A DNA stretch of 64,000 nucleotides, taken from assembly GCF_012863495.1 (NCBI RefSeq), contig NZ_JAAVJL010000001.1, forward strand, positions 930,001 through 994,000, given 5' to 3'. Below the pieces are notes generated by a model. That model had not been told where the DNA came from. It ran no database searches and saw nothing but the letters and a program-made list of their open reading frames with translations. Within the stretch, counting starts at the first letter, position 1; each line of letters begins with the position of its first letter. This stretch comes from Pseudanabaena yagii GIHE-NHR1. GTDB taxonomy: Bacteria > Cyanobacteriota > Cyanobacteriia > Pseudanabaenales > Pseudanabaenaceae. This document shows, piece after piece, positions 8,900 to 17,592 of this stretch. Position numbers and translations under genes: made by a program.

Positions 8900-10771
8900 C
8901 TATAACTGTCCATGCTCTGGATTCTCTGAATTAGAAGAGGAATTTTGCATCTGGTGATATTTCCATAAAGCACCCTTTCTATCAATTAGCTCCTGATATG
9001 TACCCTGCTCAACGATCCTGCCTCTCTCCAGCACCACTACTTTATCGGCATTAGCAATTGTTGAAAGACGATGGGCGATCGCAATAACAGTACAGCCTTT
9101 AGATAATCGATCAAGCGACTCTTGAATTAGCCTCTCTGTTACCGAATCAAGGGCACTAGTAGCTTCATCCAAAATCAAAATATCTGGTTTACGAAGTAAC
9201 GCTCGAGCGATCGCAATTCTCTGGCATTGACCACCAGACAAACGCACCCCGCGATCGCCAAGTACTGTATCAAAGCCCTGCGGCATATCCAAAATGAAAT
9301 CAAGCGCATTAGCTTGACGTGCTGCCTCGACTAAAGTCTGTTCATCAACATGATCCACACCATAGGCAATGTTATAACGCACCGAAGCATTGAAGATGAA
9401 AGTATTTTGGCTAACGATTGCCATTCGACTTCGTAAAGAACTGATTTTAATATCTTTTAAATCAACTCCATCAATCAAAATTGTGCCACTAGTAGGATCA
9501 TATAATCTGGGGACTAAATCAGCCAAAGTCGTTTTCCCAGCCCCTGAACTCCCCACCAGAGCAGTAGTCTGACCACGTTTAATTGATAAATTAATATCAT
9601 GTAATACAGGCTTATCAGCAGAGTTATAACTAAAGTCAACAGCCAAAAATTCTATCGAATTTTCAAGATGAGTGAACTCTATTTCGCCATCTTTGAGATA
9701 AATCTTATCTTCTGTCGTTAAAACTTCTCGAAGTTTTGCCAATGAACCACCATAGCTACCGATTTCTACTCTTAATCCATTGACCTGCTCTACTAGAGGC
9801 ATCATTCTAAAGAGAATGAACATAAAGGTCAACAATGAAGCAGTTTGTAGCTTGCCACTGACAACAAAAACATGAAAGGCAGTCACAATCACGCAAATCA
9901 AAATAGTCGTAGAAATTGCTTCTGCTAATGGACGAATCAAATCGACAGCTTTATTCAATCGAAATAGCGCCTGTTTAACTCTTTCAGATACCCTATAGAA
10001 ACGGACTCTTTCAAAGTTCTGAGTAGCAGATGTTTGAATTGTTCGCATTGCGCTAATTAATTCAATGCCTGCGGATGTAAAATCGCCACCAGCCTGTGAC
10101 ACAGGAAAACTAGCTTCCCTCACTCGGACAACAAAGCTAGAGATAAATACAGAAAGCATCCCAAAGAGAACAAGCGATGCTAGTGATAGCTGCCAAGATA
10201 TCAAAAACATGGCAACAATATACACAATCAGGGTGGAACCTCTAATCGCAAAGCCAGAAACAGCTCCAAAACCTCTTTGAATAGTTGCAATCTCATTATT
10301 GAGACAGTTGACCAAATCTCCTGATCTAGCTTGAGAATAGTAGCTGAGGCTTAAACTAACTAGTTGCTCAAACATCGACTTCCTCATGCGATCCGCAAAG
10401 GATGCATCGGTAAGTTTGGCGTAAACAGGTCCCAAATAAGCAAATAGCGATCGCATCCAAGCCAAGAGAATCACTAAAAATCCAAGGCGAGCAATGCGAT
10501 CGTTGGTACTCGATTCTGGACTAAATATCCATAACTTGAGCCAGTCAAACCCTAAGTTAATAGCAGTAGTTTCAGGATTGGTGAGAACCTGTAGAAATGA
10601 ATTTATGACTACGAGAGCAGCGCCTTCAAAAACTGCCCCTAAAAAAGAGAATATAACTGCAAGAACAGCTATATCCCAAAAATATTTGAACTCTCGCAGA
10701 AAAATACGGTTTTCTTGCCAAAAGGCAGTAACCTGAATGAGGCTTCGGAAGAACGCGAAGACTTTCTGCAT
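8900..10771 (-). CDS. ABC exporter with fused membrane and ATPase domains (MsbA/HepA-like)
   Basis: About 623 residues from an ATG at 10771 (MQKVFAFF); earlier in-frame starts would run into pheS, which ends 25 bp away. The N-terminal half has about six membrane segments of the exporter type; the C-terminal half is an ATPase with Walker A (GSSGAGKTT), signature (LSGGQCQRIAIARALL) and Walker B (ILILDEATSALD). Such half-transporters dimerise and export lipids, glycolipids or peptides. The neighbouring Wzm-type permease and the resemblance to cyanobacterial HepA-type exporters hint at envelope polysaccharide or lipid work, but the substrate cannot be read from the sequence. Confidence 0.88.
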   Translation of the reverse strand: MQKVFAFFRSLIQVTAFWQENRIFLREFKYFWDIAVLAVIFSFLGAVFEGAALVVINSFLQVLTNPETTAINLGFDWLKLWIFSPESSTNDRIARLGFLVILLAWMRSLFAYLGPVYAKLTDASFADRMRKSMFEQLVSLSLSYYSQARSGDLVNCLNNEIATIQRGFGAVSGFAIRGSTLIVYIVAMFLISWQLSLASLVLFGMLSVFISSFVVRVREASFPVSQAGGDFTSAGIELISAMRTIQTSATQNFERVRFYRVSERVKQALFRLNKAVDLIRPLAEAISTTILICVIVTAFHVFVVSGKLQTASLLTFMFILFRMMPLVEQVNGLRVEIGSYGGSLAKLREVLTTEDKIYLKDGEIEFTHLENSIEFLAVDFSYNSADKPVLHDINLSIKRGQTTALVGSSGAGKTTLADLVPRLYDPTSGTILIDGVDLKDIKISSLRSRMAIVSQNTFIFNASVRYNIAYGVDHVDEQTLVEAARQANALDFILDMPQGFDTVLGDRGVRLSGGQCQRIAIARALLRKPDILILDEATSALDSVTERLIQESLDRLSKGCTVIAIAHRLSTIANADKVVVLERGRIVEQGTYQELIDRKGALWKYHQMQNSSSNSENPEHGQL

Positions 10772-10796
10772 ATGATAGATATCGCTCAAGAAATAG

Positions 10797-11801
10797 TTAA
10801 AACTGGCGCAAAAAGCGTAAGTCACTGGTAAATAGACGACGGATATCATCAATTTTATGCAAAACCATAGCGACTCGGTCAACACCAAAGCCCCATGCAA
10901 AACCAGTCACTAGTTCTGGATCATAGCCCACAGCTTTAAAGACATTGGGATCGACCATGCCGCAACCACCAAGCTCTAACCAACGACCATTCCACATGAC
11001 ATCTACTTCTGCGGATGGCTCAGTAAAAGGGAAATAGCTAGGACGGAAACGAATCGGGCATTCACCGAGAAGTTCTTCTACAAAGGTTTTGACCGTGCCC
11101 TTGAGATCGCCAAAAGTTAATCCTTCTTCGACGGCTAATAGCTCAATTTGATGGAAAATTGGTGAGTGGGTTGCATCAATATCATCTTTACGATACACCC
11201 GCCCCGGACAAGCAATTCTCAGTGGTGGTTCATTTTCTTCCATATAACGGATTTGGACAGAAGAAGTCTGCGATCGCAATAATTTACCATCACTCAAATA
11301 GAGCGTATCTGCCATGTCACGGGCAGGATGATCCGCAGGCGTATTTAAAGCCTCAAAATTATAATAATCCGTTTCGATTTCAGGTCCTTGAGCAACAGTA
11401 AAACCCAATCCCACCAGAATATCGAGCATCCGATCAATGGTGCTTTGGATAGGGTGCATTCTACCTTGATAGGATCGCAAGATCCCAGGCATAGTCACAT
11501 CAAGGGTTTCTGATTCTAAGCGCTTAGCAATTACTAACTGTTGAATCGCAACTTTGCGTTCTTCGAGTTGGTTTTGCAAGGTTTGCTTTACCTGATTGGC
11601 GATCGCACCGACTTGAGGACGCTCTTCGGCTGATAGTTTACCCATCGCGCCCAGAATTTGCGAAAGAGTTCCTTTCTTGCCTAAGTACTCAACCCTTAAT
11701 TGTTCTAATTCTTCAGGAGTTTGCACATCCCCAACTGATTTTGTCGCTAGTTCTGCCAGAGATTGCAATTGAGATTTTAAGCTCTCTAAGTCCGTTGCCA
11801 T
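10797..11801 (-). CDS. pheS: Phenylalanine--tRNA ligase alpha subunit
   Basis: Catalytic alpha subunit of the alpha2beta2 enzyme that charges tRNA-Phe. 334 residues, typical length. The N-terminal coiled-coil arm is at about 1-90. The class II core has motif 2-like [24 protein letters not shown] (split here) and motif 3 region [13 protein letters not shown]. Start chosen at the ATG at 11801 (MATDLES); the TTG immediately before it is less likely. pheT is not adjacent, as is common in cyanobacteria. Two transporter genes follow on the same strand. Confidence 0.96.
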   Translation of the reverse strand: MATDLESLKSQLQSLAELATKSVGDVQTPEELEQLRVEYLGKKGTLSQILGAMGKLSAEERPQVGAIANQVKQTLQNQLEERKVAIQQLVIAKRLESETLDVTMPGILRSYQGRMHPIQSTIDRMLDILVGLGFTVAQGPEIETDYYNFEALNTPADHPARDMADTLYLSDGKLLRSQTSSVQIRYMEENEPPLRIACPGRVYRKDDIDATHSPIFHQIELLAVEEGLTFGDLKGTVKTFVEELLGECPIRFRPSYFPFTEPSAEVDVMWNGRWLELGGCGMVDPNVFKAVGYDPELVTGFAWGFGVDRVAMVLHKIDDIRRLFTSDLRFLRQF

Positions 11802-11938
11802 CAACGTTTCCCGTTTATTTATGAAGAATTTTTGCTCTCCTCACTTTAGCAGAAAACATCCAAACTCTGCCGTTATTATGTAATTCTCATATTGCTACAG
11901 TGCAATGCGCTAAATTCAAAAATTTCTCTGTGCTACAA

Positions 11939-11987
11939 AAACAAAAGATGAGTGGTAGCGCTTTGCGCTACCACTCATCTTTTGTTT
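11939..11987. terminator. Hairpin, 23-bp perfect stem, TTT loop
   Basis: Arms 11939-11961 and 11965-11987, core TAGCGC-TTT-GCGCTA, ends AAAC/GTTT. It lies 20 bp past the stop of the leftward M23 peptidase gene, in terminator position for it. Confidence 0.75.
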
Positions 11988-12006
11988 AAGCAAGATTAAG
12001 ATGTAT

Positions 12007-14562
12007 TTATCTCTTGGCACTAGCAAGAAATGCCATTGGATCGATCGCACTACCACCATTCGGACGAATTTCAAAGTGAAGGTGAGGACCAGTACTAAAG
12101 CCAGTACTACCCATTGCCGCAATCACTTGACTTTGACCAACGCTCTGACCTTCTTTGACATAGATTTCGCTGAGGTGTCCATAGCGTGTGATTGTGCCAT
12201 CTGGATGACGAATATCGATCATATTGCCATAACCACCATCATTCCAGCCTGCATAATCTACAACACCTGTAGAAGCTGCCAAAATTGGAGTGCCAATTGG
12301 TGCGGCAATGTCAATACCTGCATGGAGTCTACCCCAACGCCAGCCAAAACCAGAACTGATCACACCATCTGCGGGCCAAATAAAGCCAGAAGATAGTCCG
12401 TAGTCATTTACATCGGGCAGATAGGCACTAGCAGTTAACTGGGGTAACTGAGGGGTAACTCCCGAACGATCACCGGGGTTAGCGATCGCACTACGACTAG
12501 AATCAAAATTGCGATCAGGGTTAGGCGAAGCATTTAAATTTGCTGCGGCAATCTTTGCAGCTTCCAATCGACGCGCTTCCTCTGCCTTGCGTGCAGCCTC
12601 TTTAATTTCAGCATCACGTACCTTGGCGTTCAGTTGGTCTACCTCAGTCTCTAAACGCTTAACTTCCAAGGAAGTCATTCTTGACTCAGCATCAGGCAAT
12701 AAAGCAACTTGGCTAGGTTTGCCGTTAGTAGCCATTGATTGTTCTACTGACTGAGATGCAGGAATCTTAGGTGCGAGGCTTGCTGCTAATCTTGCAGGAA
12801 TCTGCACGTTTGGCTCAGATGCAGGTTGTGAAACTACACCAGCAGGCTGAGACGTAGAATTAGCATTTTGCTCGATCGCTCGATTAGCAGGCACGCTCGG
12901 TGCGGTCAATACTGCAACGGGTGCTGATTTTACAGTTGGCTCAGATGCAGGTTGACTGGTTGCTTCGATCGGCGCATTACGAACAGCAACTCGTTGCTCA
13001 GATACCAGAGCAGCAGGAATCTGAGGAATTGACAAAGCTGTAGCAATCTTTGCCGAAAACTGAACTTTAGGCTCAGCTACGGGCTGAGAAGAATTAGCCT
13101 CAACTGGTGCTGAACGATTTACACTGTATTGCTCAGTGGCAATCGATGCAGGGATAGAGGGAGCTGAGATAGATCTCGCTGGCACATTGAGAGCAGTTGT
13201 TGATGTTGCCAAATTTTTCTTAGCATTGCCACCAAGTTCACCAAATAACTGATCTGGAGCAAATGGGAACAGAGAAACAGCAACTTTAAGGGCAGGTTCA
13301 GCAGCTACAGGTAAGCTTGGTTGAATAGATGTAGCCTTAGCTGGCAAGTTAGGAGATTGTTCCTGCACAGGAGCATTAGGTAAATTCGCCCCACTACCAG
13401 TAAGCTGCATCAAGCCATCCCAAGGGGATATACGATTCGCTGCGGCAACCTTGATACCTGCTGTGTTATTTGCCAAGACCATAGGAGTCGCCGCAGTAAC
13501 ACGTATCTGTGCAACCTCTTTTGGCGCAGCCGCAGAATTTACATTCGCAGTACTGTTGTTAGCCGATAAATCACCTACTGGCGATGGCACATCTTTAAAA
13601 GGCTTCTCATTATTTGCAGAAGCAACTGTCTGGACTACAGGTAGGCTGCGATCTTGAGGTAACTTTAGTTCTTGATTTAGCTCTAACCATTGAGGATTTT
13701 CTAGCTTATTCGCCTCAATGATGGACTTTTGAGTGATGCCATATCGTCTAGCGATTGTCTCAATAGTGTCCCCATTTTGCACCTTGTAAGCGATGTACTT
13801 CGGCTGCTTGGCGATCGCATTATCCGCAACATTAGCCTTAGAGTTGGTGCTAGCAAGAGTAGCAGTAGCTTTTTTACCCTCAAGCTCTTGCAAACGCTGC
13901 ATTAAACGCTCTTTTTCTGCAAGTAACTGTCTTCTGACATGACCTTCTTTTACTTGCATTAAGGTTGCAACATTACCTGGAATTACCAAAGGTTGATCGA
14001 TTGCTAAGAAGTCTCCCGAACTTAGCGATGTAAACTTGATAATTTCGTTTTTAGGAACATTGTAGTAACTAGAGATCGCTTCTAGCGTATCTCCTGGTTT
14101 TACCTTGTGAACTAACCCATTCACAGGTGGAATCATTAATTTCATACCAGGTTGTAACTCAGTATTCGCACTGATCGCGTTGGAAGCCGCGATCGCTGCC
14201 GCGTCAACTTGATAAATCTGAGTTAGTTTCCATAAAGTCTCATCTTCACGCACTTCATGAACAATTACCCCTTGTGTATTGTCCCATGTACCAGAAGCGA
14301 TCGCTGTGCGTGCCATTTCATATTTGCGATCCTGATTTTGTGCCATCACGTCCGTCAAAGTACGAGACGAAGCAGCGACAGGTGTAGCTTTGAGATTGTT
14401 ATTCGCTGATTGTTGGCTAACCAATACCCCCACAGTCCCTGCGGATAATGCAAAACCTATTGCTGCAAGCGAACGACGTACCTTCAAAGAGGACATCTTT
14501 TCGCCCAATGTCAGGGAAACATTGGTTGTTAGATCCTCGTCTTTGGAAGATATCTTTTTCAA
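12007..14562 (-). CDS. LysM and M23 (lysostaphin-type) peptidoglycan hydrolase
   Basis: 851 residues. A hydrophobic segment at about 31-48 is a membrane anchor or uncleaved signal. Three LysM peptidoglycan-binding repeats follow at about 101-146, 151-196 and 257-302 (VHEVREDETLWKL, VHKVKPGDTLEAI, AYKVQNGDTIETI). A long Ala/Pro/Ser-rich linker leads to a short coiled coil and a C-terminal M23 domain with zinc ligands in HAGIDIAAP and GPHLHFEIRP. It would cleave peptide cross-links of the wall, or activate amidases as NlpD/EnvC do; the full set of zinc motifs favours an active peptidase. The start is TTG at 14562: a strong GAGGAGG lies 7 nt upstream, better than at any later ATG. Confidence 0.93.
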   Translation of the reverse strand: MKKISSKDEDLTTNVSLTLGEKMSSLKVRRSLAAIGFALSAGTVGVLVSQQSANNNLKATPVAASSRTLTDVMAQNQDRKYEMARTAIASGTWDNTQGVIVHEVREDETLWKLTQIYQVDAAAIAASNAISANTELQPGMKLMIPPVNGLVHKVKPGDTLEAISSYYNVPKNEIIKFTSLSSGDFLAIDQPLVIPGNVATLMQVKEGHVRRQLLAEKERLMQRLQELEGKKATATLASTNSKANVADNAIAKQPKYIAYKVQNGDTIETIARRYGITQKSIIEANKLENPQWLELNQELKLPQDRSLPVVQTVASANNEKPFKDVPSPVGDLSANNSTANVNSAAAPKEVAQIRVTAATPMVLANNTAGIKVAAANRISPWDGLMQLTGSGANLPNAPVQEQSPNLPAKATSIQPSLPVAAEPALKVAVSLFPFAPDQLFGELGGNAKKNLATSTTALNVPARSISAPSIPASIATEQYSVNRSAPVEANSSQPVAEPKVQFSAKIATALSIPQIPAALVSEQRVAVRNAPIEATSQPASEPTVKSAPVAVLTAPSVPANRAIEQNANSTSQPAGVVSQPASEPNVQIPARLAASLAPKIPASQSVEQSMATNGKPSQVALLPDAESRMTSLEVKRLETEVDQLNAKVRDAEIKEAARKAEEARRLEAAKIAAANLNASPNPDRNFDSSRSAIANPGDRSGVTPQLPQLTASAYLPDVNDYGLSSGFIWPADGVISSGFGWRWGRLHAGIDIAAPIGTPILAASTGVVDYAGWNDGGYGNMIDIRHPDGTITRYGHLSEIYVKEGQSVGQSQVIAAMGSTGFSTGPHLHFEIRPNGGSAIDPMAFLASAKR

Positions 14563-14584
14563 AAAACTGCCTCCTCTAAACTAG

Positions 14585-15445
14585 CTTCGCTCCTAAAACA
14601 AATCAAGTGTGAGAACAAGACGAACTACATAAGCGTGTTTATGCAAATTACATAAATCACTAATTCGATTAAGGAGCAATTACAGATTCTAAGTTACCTT
14701 GCTTTTTTCTTTAAAACAAGTTCATGGTGAACAGCAAAAAATCCTTAATCATGTATTTCAATCATTCCCCAACCCTAGTGCACTTTGTGCATATTTTGTC
14801 AACAATCGATTCGGTAAAATAATCTCGCAAAATCCATAAAAACTAGACTTAGACTAATATCCCCCTAAAGATAGTTTTTACTCAAAAATTGAGTGCTTAA
14901 ACGATCAAGATTTTGAGTCTAGCAGGTAGTTTTACTTCATCTACGATCTTAAGGTATCTCTCATTTCCGTAGGTAGCAAGAGGGTACATTACAGTTTTTT
15001 ATAGAGTCAATCTATTAATTGCTCTTTCTTACGCCGATTTACTCTATTTTTTGCAGAAATACACAATACCCTCTTATGTAATCTTTTTTTAACAATTTAC
15101 ATAAAAAAATTTACGCAATACCTCGATATTGATTTTCCAAGATACCAATAGCTAGAAGCCAATGATGACAACTCTGCCATCGCCTTTGTTTTCTGGTAAA
15201 TAACGATACAGAATCGTACTAAGTACAGCAATAGCTTAAAATTACTTTAAAAATGCATTAAGAAATGAAACGACACTTATTAAGTTTGCCGCCTTCAGCA
15301 TAACTAAAGTGCAATAAGTAGCTCTATCCCTTGTTGGACAATACTTTTACTCATTGCATTCACTAAATATAAAAGTGTGATGTGTGGCACTATGAGGCGT
15401 AAATCATTAAATTCAGGCATCATTGGCTAAATTAAGGACTTTTTA
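14585..15445. other. 0.9-kb divergent control region without a gene
   Basis: AT-rich spacer between the leftward M23 peptidase and the rightward branching enzyme. I see no ORF of note, no RNA gene I can name and no HIP1 site. The palindrome TTACATAA/TTATGTAA occurs three times (14648-14655, 15074-15081, 15097-15104), and a short TGCAC-TTT-GTGCA inverted repeat lies near 14780. The length suggests promoters for both genes plus possible regulator sites or a small RNA. Confidence 0.4.
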
Positions 15446-15459
15446 GGAAAAGAAGATCT

Positions 15460-17058
15460 ATGAGCATTGGATATCTCGCGCTGGTCTTACACGCTCACCT
15501 GCCTTACGTCCGTCACCCTGAAAGTGACTATGTACTTGAAGAAGAATGGCTGTATGAGGCAATCACTGAGACTTATATTCCCCTAATTAAGGTTTATGAG
15601 GGACTCAGACGAGATGGCATTAATTTCAAAATGACCATGAGTATGACACCACCATTGGTGTCTATGTTGCGCGATCCACTTCTCCAAGAACGTTATGACA
15701 AGCACCTTGCGCTACTGCAACAACTAGTTGAGCTAGAGGTCATCCACAATGAACATAACGGTCATGTTAAGTATCTTGCTGAGTACTATGTCAAAGAATT
15801 TGCCGAAACTCGCGAAATTTGGGAAAAATATGGCGGCGATCTTGTAACCGCCTTCAAACAATTTCAAGACACCAACAATTTAGAGATCATCACCTGTGGC
15901 GCAACTCACGGATACCTGCCACTGATGAAAATGTATCCAGAGGCAGTCTGGGCACAGCTAGAAGTGGCAGTTGAGCATTATACAAATGAATTTGGACGTG
16001 CTCCTAATGGGATTTGGCTGCCAGAATGCGCTTACTATAACGGTTTAGAGCGAATGCTTGCCGATGTGGGCTTGCGCTATTTCCTCACTGATGGACATGG
16101 TATTTTGTACGGTCAGCCCCGCCCCAGATTTGGAACCTATGCCCCTGTATTCACAGAAACAGGTGTAGCTGCCTTTGCTCGAGACCATGAATCATCGCAG
16201 CAAGTATGGTCATCGAAGGTGGGCTATCCTGGCGATCCTGTTTATCGGGAATTTTACAAGGATTTGGGCTGGGAAGCTGATTATGAGTATATTAAGCCGT
16301 TTATCATGCCTAATGGTCAACGTAAAAATACGGGTATTAAGTACCACCGTATTACAGGGCGTGACTTTGGTTTAGATGCGAAGCAGCTTTATGATCCTTA
16401 CTGGGCAAAGGAAAAGGCGGCTGAACATGCGACTAACTTTATGCAGAATCGTCAAAGTCAAGTTAGTTACTTACATAATATGATGGGTCGCCCACCACTT
16501 GTAGTATCACCCTATGATGCGGAGTTGTTTGGTCACTGGTGGTATGAAGGTCCTTGGTTTATTGATTTCTTGATTCGTAAGTCCTATTACGATCAAACTA
16601 CCTATGAAATGACCCATCTTGCTGATTATCTCCGTGGCAATCCTACGCAACAGGTGTCACGTCCTGCCCAATCTAGTTGGGGCTACAAAGGTTTCCATGA
16701 ATATTGGCTCAATGAGACCAATGCATGGGTATATCAGCATTTGCATAAGGGTGCTGAGCGGATGATTCATCTCTCCTATCGTGAACCTGCGGATGAGTTG
16801 GAGTGGCGCGCACTCAATCAAGCCGCTAGAGAGTTACTCTTGGCTCAGTCCTCGGACTGGGCATTCATTATGCGAACTGGCACGATGGTTCCCTATGCTA
16901 TTAGAAGAACGCGATCGCACTTAATGCGTTTGGAAAAACTATTTGAAGATATTGAGTCAGGCAAGATTGATGCTGGCTGGCTAGAAAAAGTGGAATATAT
17001 GGACAATATCTTCCCTGACATCAATTACAGAACCTATCGCCCTCTTACAGCAGCTTAA
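15460..17058 (+). CDS. GH57 1,4-alpha-glucan branching enzyme
   Basis: Glycoside hydrolase family 57 protein, 532 residues, that cuts alpha-1,4 glucan and rejoins it as alpha-1,6 branches during glycogen making. It starts with the GH57 signature (YLALVLHAHLPYVRHPE). The likely nucleophile is Glu189 in GIWLPECAYYNG and the acid/base Asp353 in SPYDAELFGHWWYEGP; these match E183 and D354 of the Thermococcus branching enzyme in spacing and context. The C-terminal ~100 residues form the helical domain of this subfamily. A purine-rich AGGAAAAGAAG lies just before the ATG. An alpha-amylase of the same family is the alternative, but the motif contexts favour branching. Confidence 0.88.
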   Translation: MSIGYLALVLHAHLPYVRHPESDYVLEEEWLYEAITETYIPLIKVYEGLRRDGINFKMTMSMTPPLVSMLRDPLLQERYDKHLALLQQLVELEVIHNEHNGHVKYLAEYYVKEFAETREIWEKYGGDLVTAFKQFQDTNNLEIITCGATHGYLPLMKMYPEAVWAQLEVAVEHYTNEFGRAPNGIWLPECAYYNGLERMLADVGLRYFLTDGHGILYGQPRPRFGTYAPVFTETGVAAFARDHESSQQVWSSKVGYPGDPVYREFYKDLGWEADYEYIKPFIMPNGQRKNTGIKYHRITGRDFGLDAKQLYDPYWAKEKAAEHATNFMQNRQSQVSYLHNMMGRPPLVVSPYDAELFGHWWYEGPWFIDFLIRKSYYDQTTYEMTHLADYLRGNPTQQVSRPAQSSWGYKGFHEYWLNETNAWVYQHLHKGAERMIHLSYREPADELEWRALNQAARELLLAQSSDWAFIMRTGTMVPYAIRRTRSHLMRLEKLFEDIESGKIDAGWLEKVEYMDNIFPDINYRTYRPLTAA

Positions 17059-17145
17059 TTTTCTAAAAGATAAATGCAGGACAATACCACTTTATCTCTT
17101 GTAATTTTTTAGTAAATAACGCAAGTTCGGAATAATTTAAAACGA

Positions 17146-17186
17146 GCTTTGAGAGAGGGTTTGCTATGCAAACCCTCTCTCAAAGC
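17146..17186. terminator. Hairpin, 19-bp stem, TAT loop
   Basis: Arms 17146-17164 and 17168-17186, core TTTGC-TAT-GCAAA. It lies 88 bp after the branching-enzyme stop codon. Its 3' arm overlaps the 5' arm of the next hairpin by five bases, so the two cannot both form fully. Confidence 0.65.
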
Positions 17187-17232
17187 CCCAAAATAAAAGC
17201 CTTGCTAAGCAAGGCTTTTATTTTGGGGCTTT
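17182..17232. terminator. Hairpin, 24-bp perfect stem, TAA loop
   Basis: Arms 17182-17205 and 17209-17232, core CTTGC-TAA-GCAAG, ending in a short T run. Second of two overlapping inverted repeats after the branching-enzyme gene. Confidence 0.7.
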
Positions 17233-17307
17233 TAAAATTTGCCAGCTTAACCCAAACTGACGTTATCTAGTATGTCTTTTTCTTTACACTTATTTAATAA
17301 AACTTTA

Positions 17308-17346
17308 GTAACATACGCTACTATTTTTATACATATATGTTATGTT
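17308..17346 (+). promoter_or_regulatory. NtcA-type box with -10 element upstream of the 51-aa gene
   Basis: A perfect GTA-N8-TAC palindrome at 17308-17321 is followed 19 nt later by TATGTT (17341-17346), which fits the TAN3T -10 form of class II NtcA-activated promoters; the spacing is slightly under the usual 20-24. The ATG of the small gene is 48 nt further on. NtcA is the global nitrogen regulator of cyanobacteria. Confidence 0.6.
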
Positions 17347-17393
17347 AACCATATATTTAAATAATATGTAAAATCTCATAGGATAGTCCAGCC

Positions 17394-17549
17394 ATGAATA
17401 TCAGCCAAAGAAAGGCAGAAGCCGCCGCCAATCACAAAGCAAATCTATCAGCTTCAATTAAGCGCCGTATGGAAGTCGCTCGTTCTAATAACGACACTAG
17501 TTTGTTAAATATTCTTGAGCAAGAAATGAGACAGCTAGGCTTAAATTAA
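17394..17549 (+). CDS. pirA: 51-aa probable PII-interacting regulator PirA
   Basis: Short highly charged helical protein, MNISQRKAEAAANHKANL..., with KRRMEVARSNND and ending LEQEMRQLGLN. The length (51 residues) and the pattern RKAEAA-x-H-x-ANL ... RR-EVAR ... L-x-QE match what I recall of PirA, the small cyanobacterial protein that binds PII and releases its hold on N-acetylglutamate kinase, limiting arginine flux after ammonium shift. PirA genes are under NtcA control, and an NtcA-type box precedes this gene. A perfect hairpin with T run follows directly. The assignment is from memory of the family and needs a search; a different small PII-unrelated protein is possible. Confidence 0.62.
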   Translation: MNISQRKAEAAANHKANLSASIKRRMEVARSNNDTSLLNILEQEMRQLGLN

Positions 17550-17574
17550 AAAAAGGGCGCTCAGCGCCCTTTTT
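17550..17574. terminator. Intrinsic terminator, 11-bp stem
   Basis: A5-GGGCGC, loop TCA, GCGCCC-T5, starting one base after the stop codon of the 51-aa gene and lying between it and the convergent tldD gene. Classic bidirectional form. Confidence 0.9.
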
Positions 17575-17592
17575 ATTTAGCTGAACTAGCGC

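Noticed and set aside
12001-12396. 131-codon open frame antisense to the M23 peptidase gene
   Set aside because: It is the complement of the conserved catalytic domain and its Thr/Cys-rich translation has no family features.
14563-15459. Possible c-di-AMP (ydaO-type) riboswitch ahead of the cell-wall hydrolase
   Set aside because: Such riboswitches precede some cyanobacterial wall hydrolases, but this spacer is AT-rich and lacks the conserved GC-rich core.
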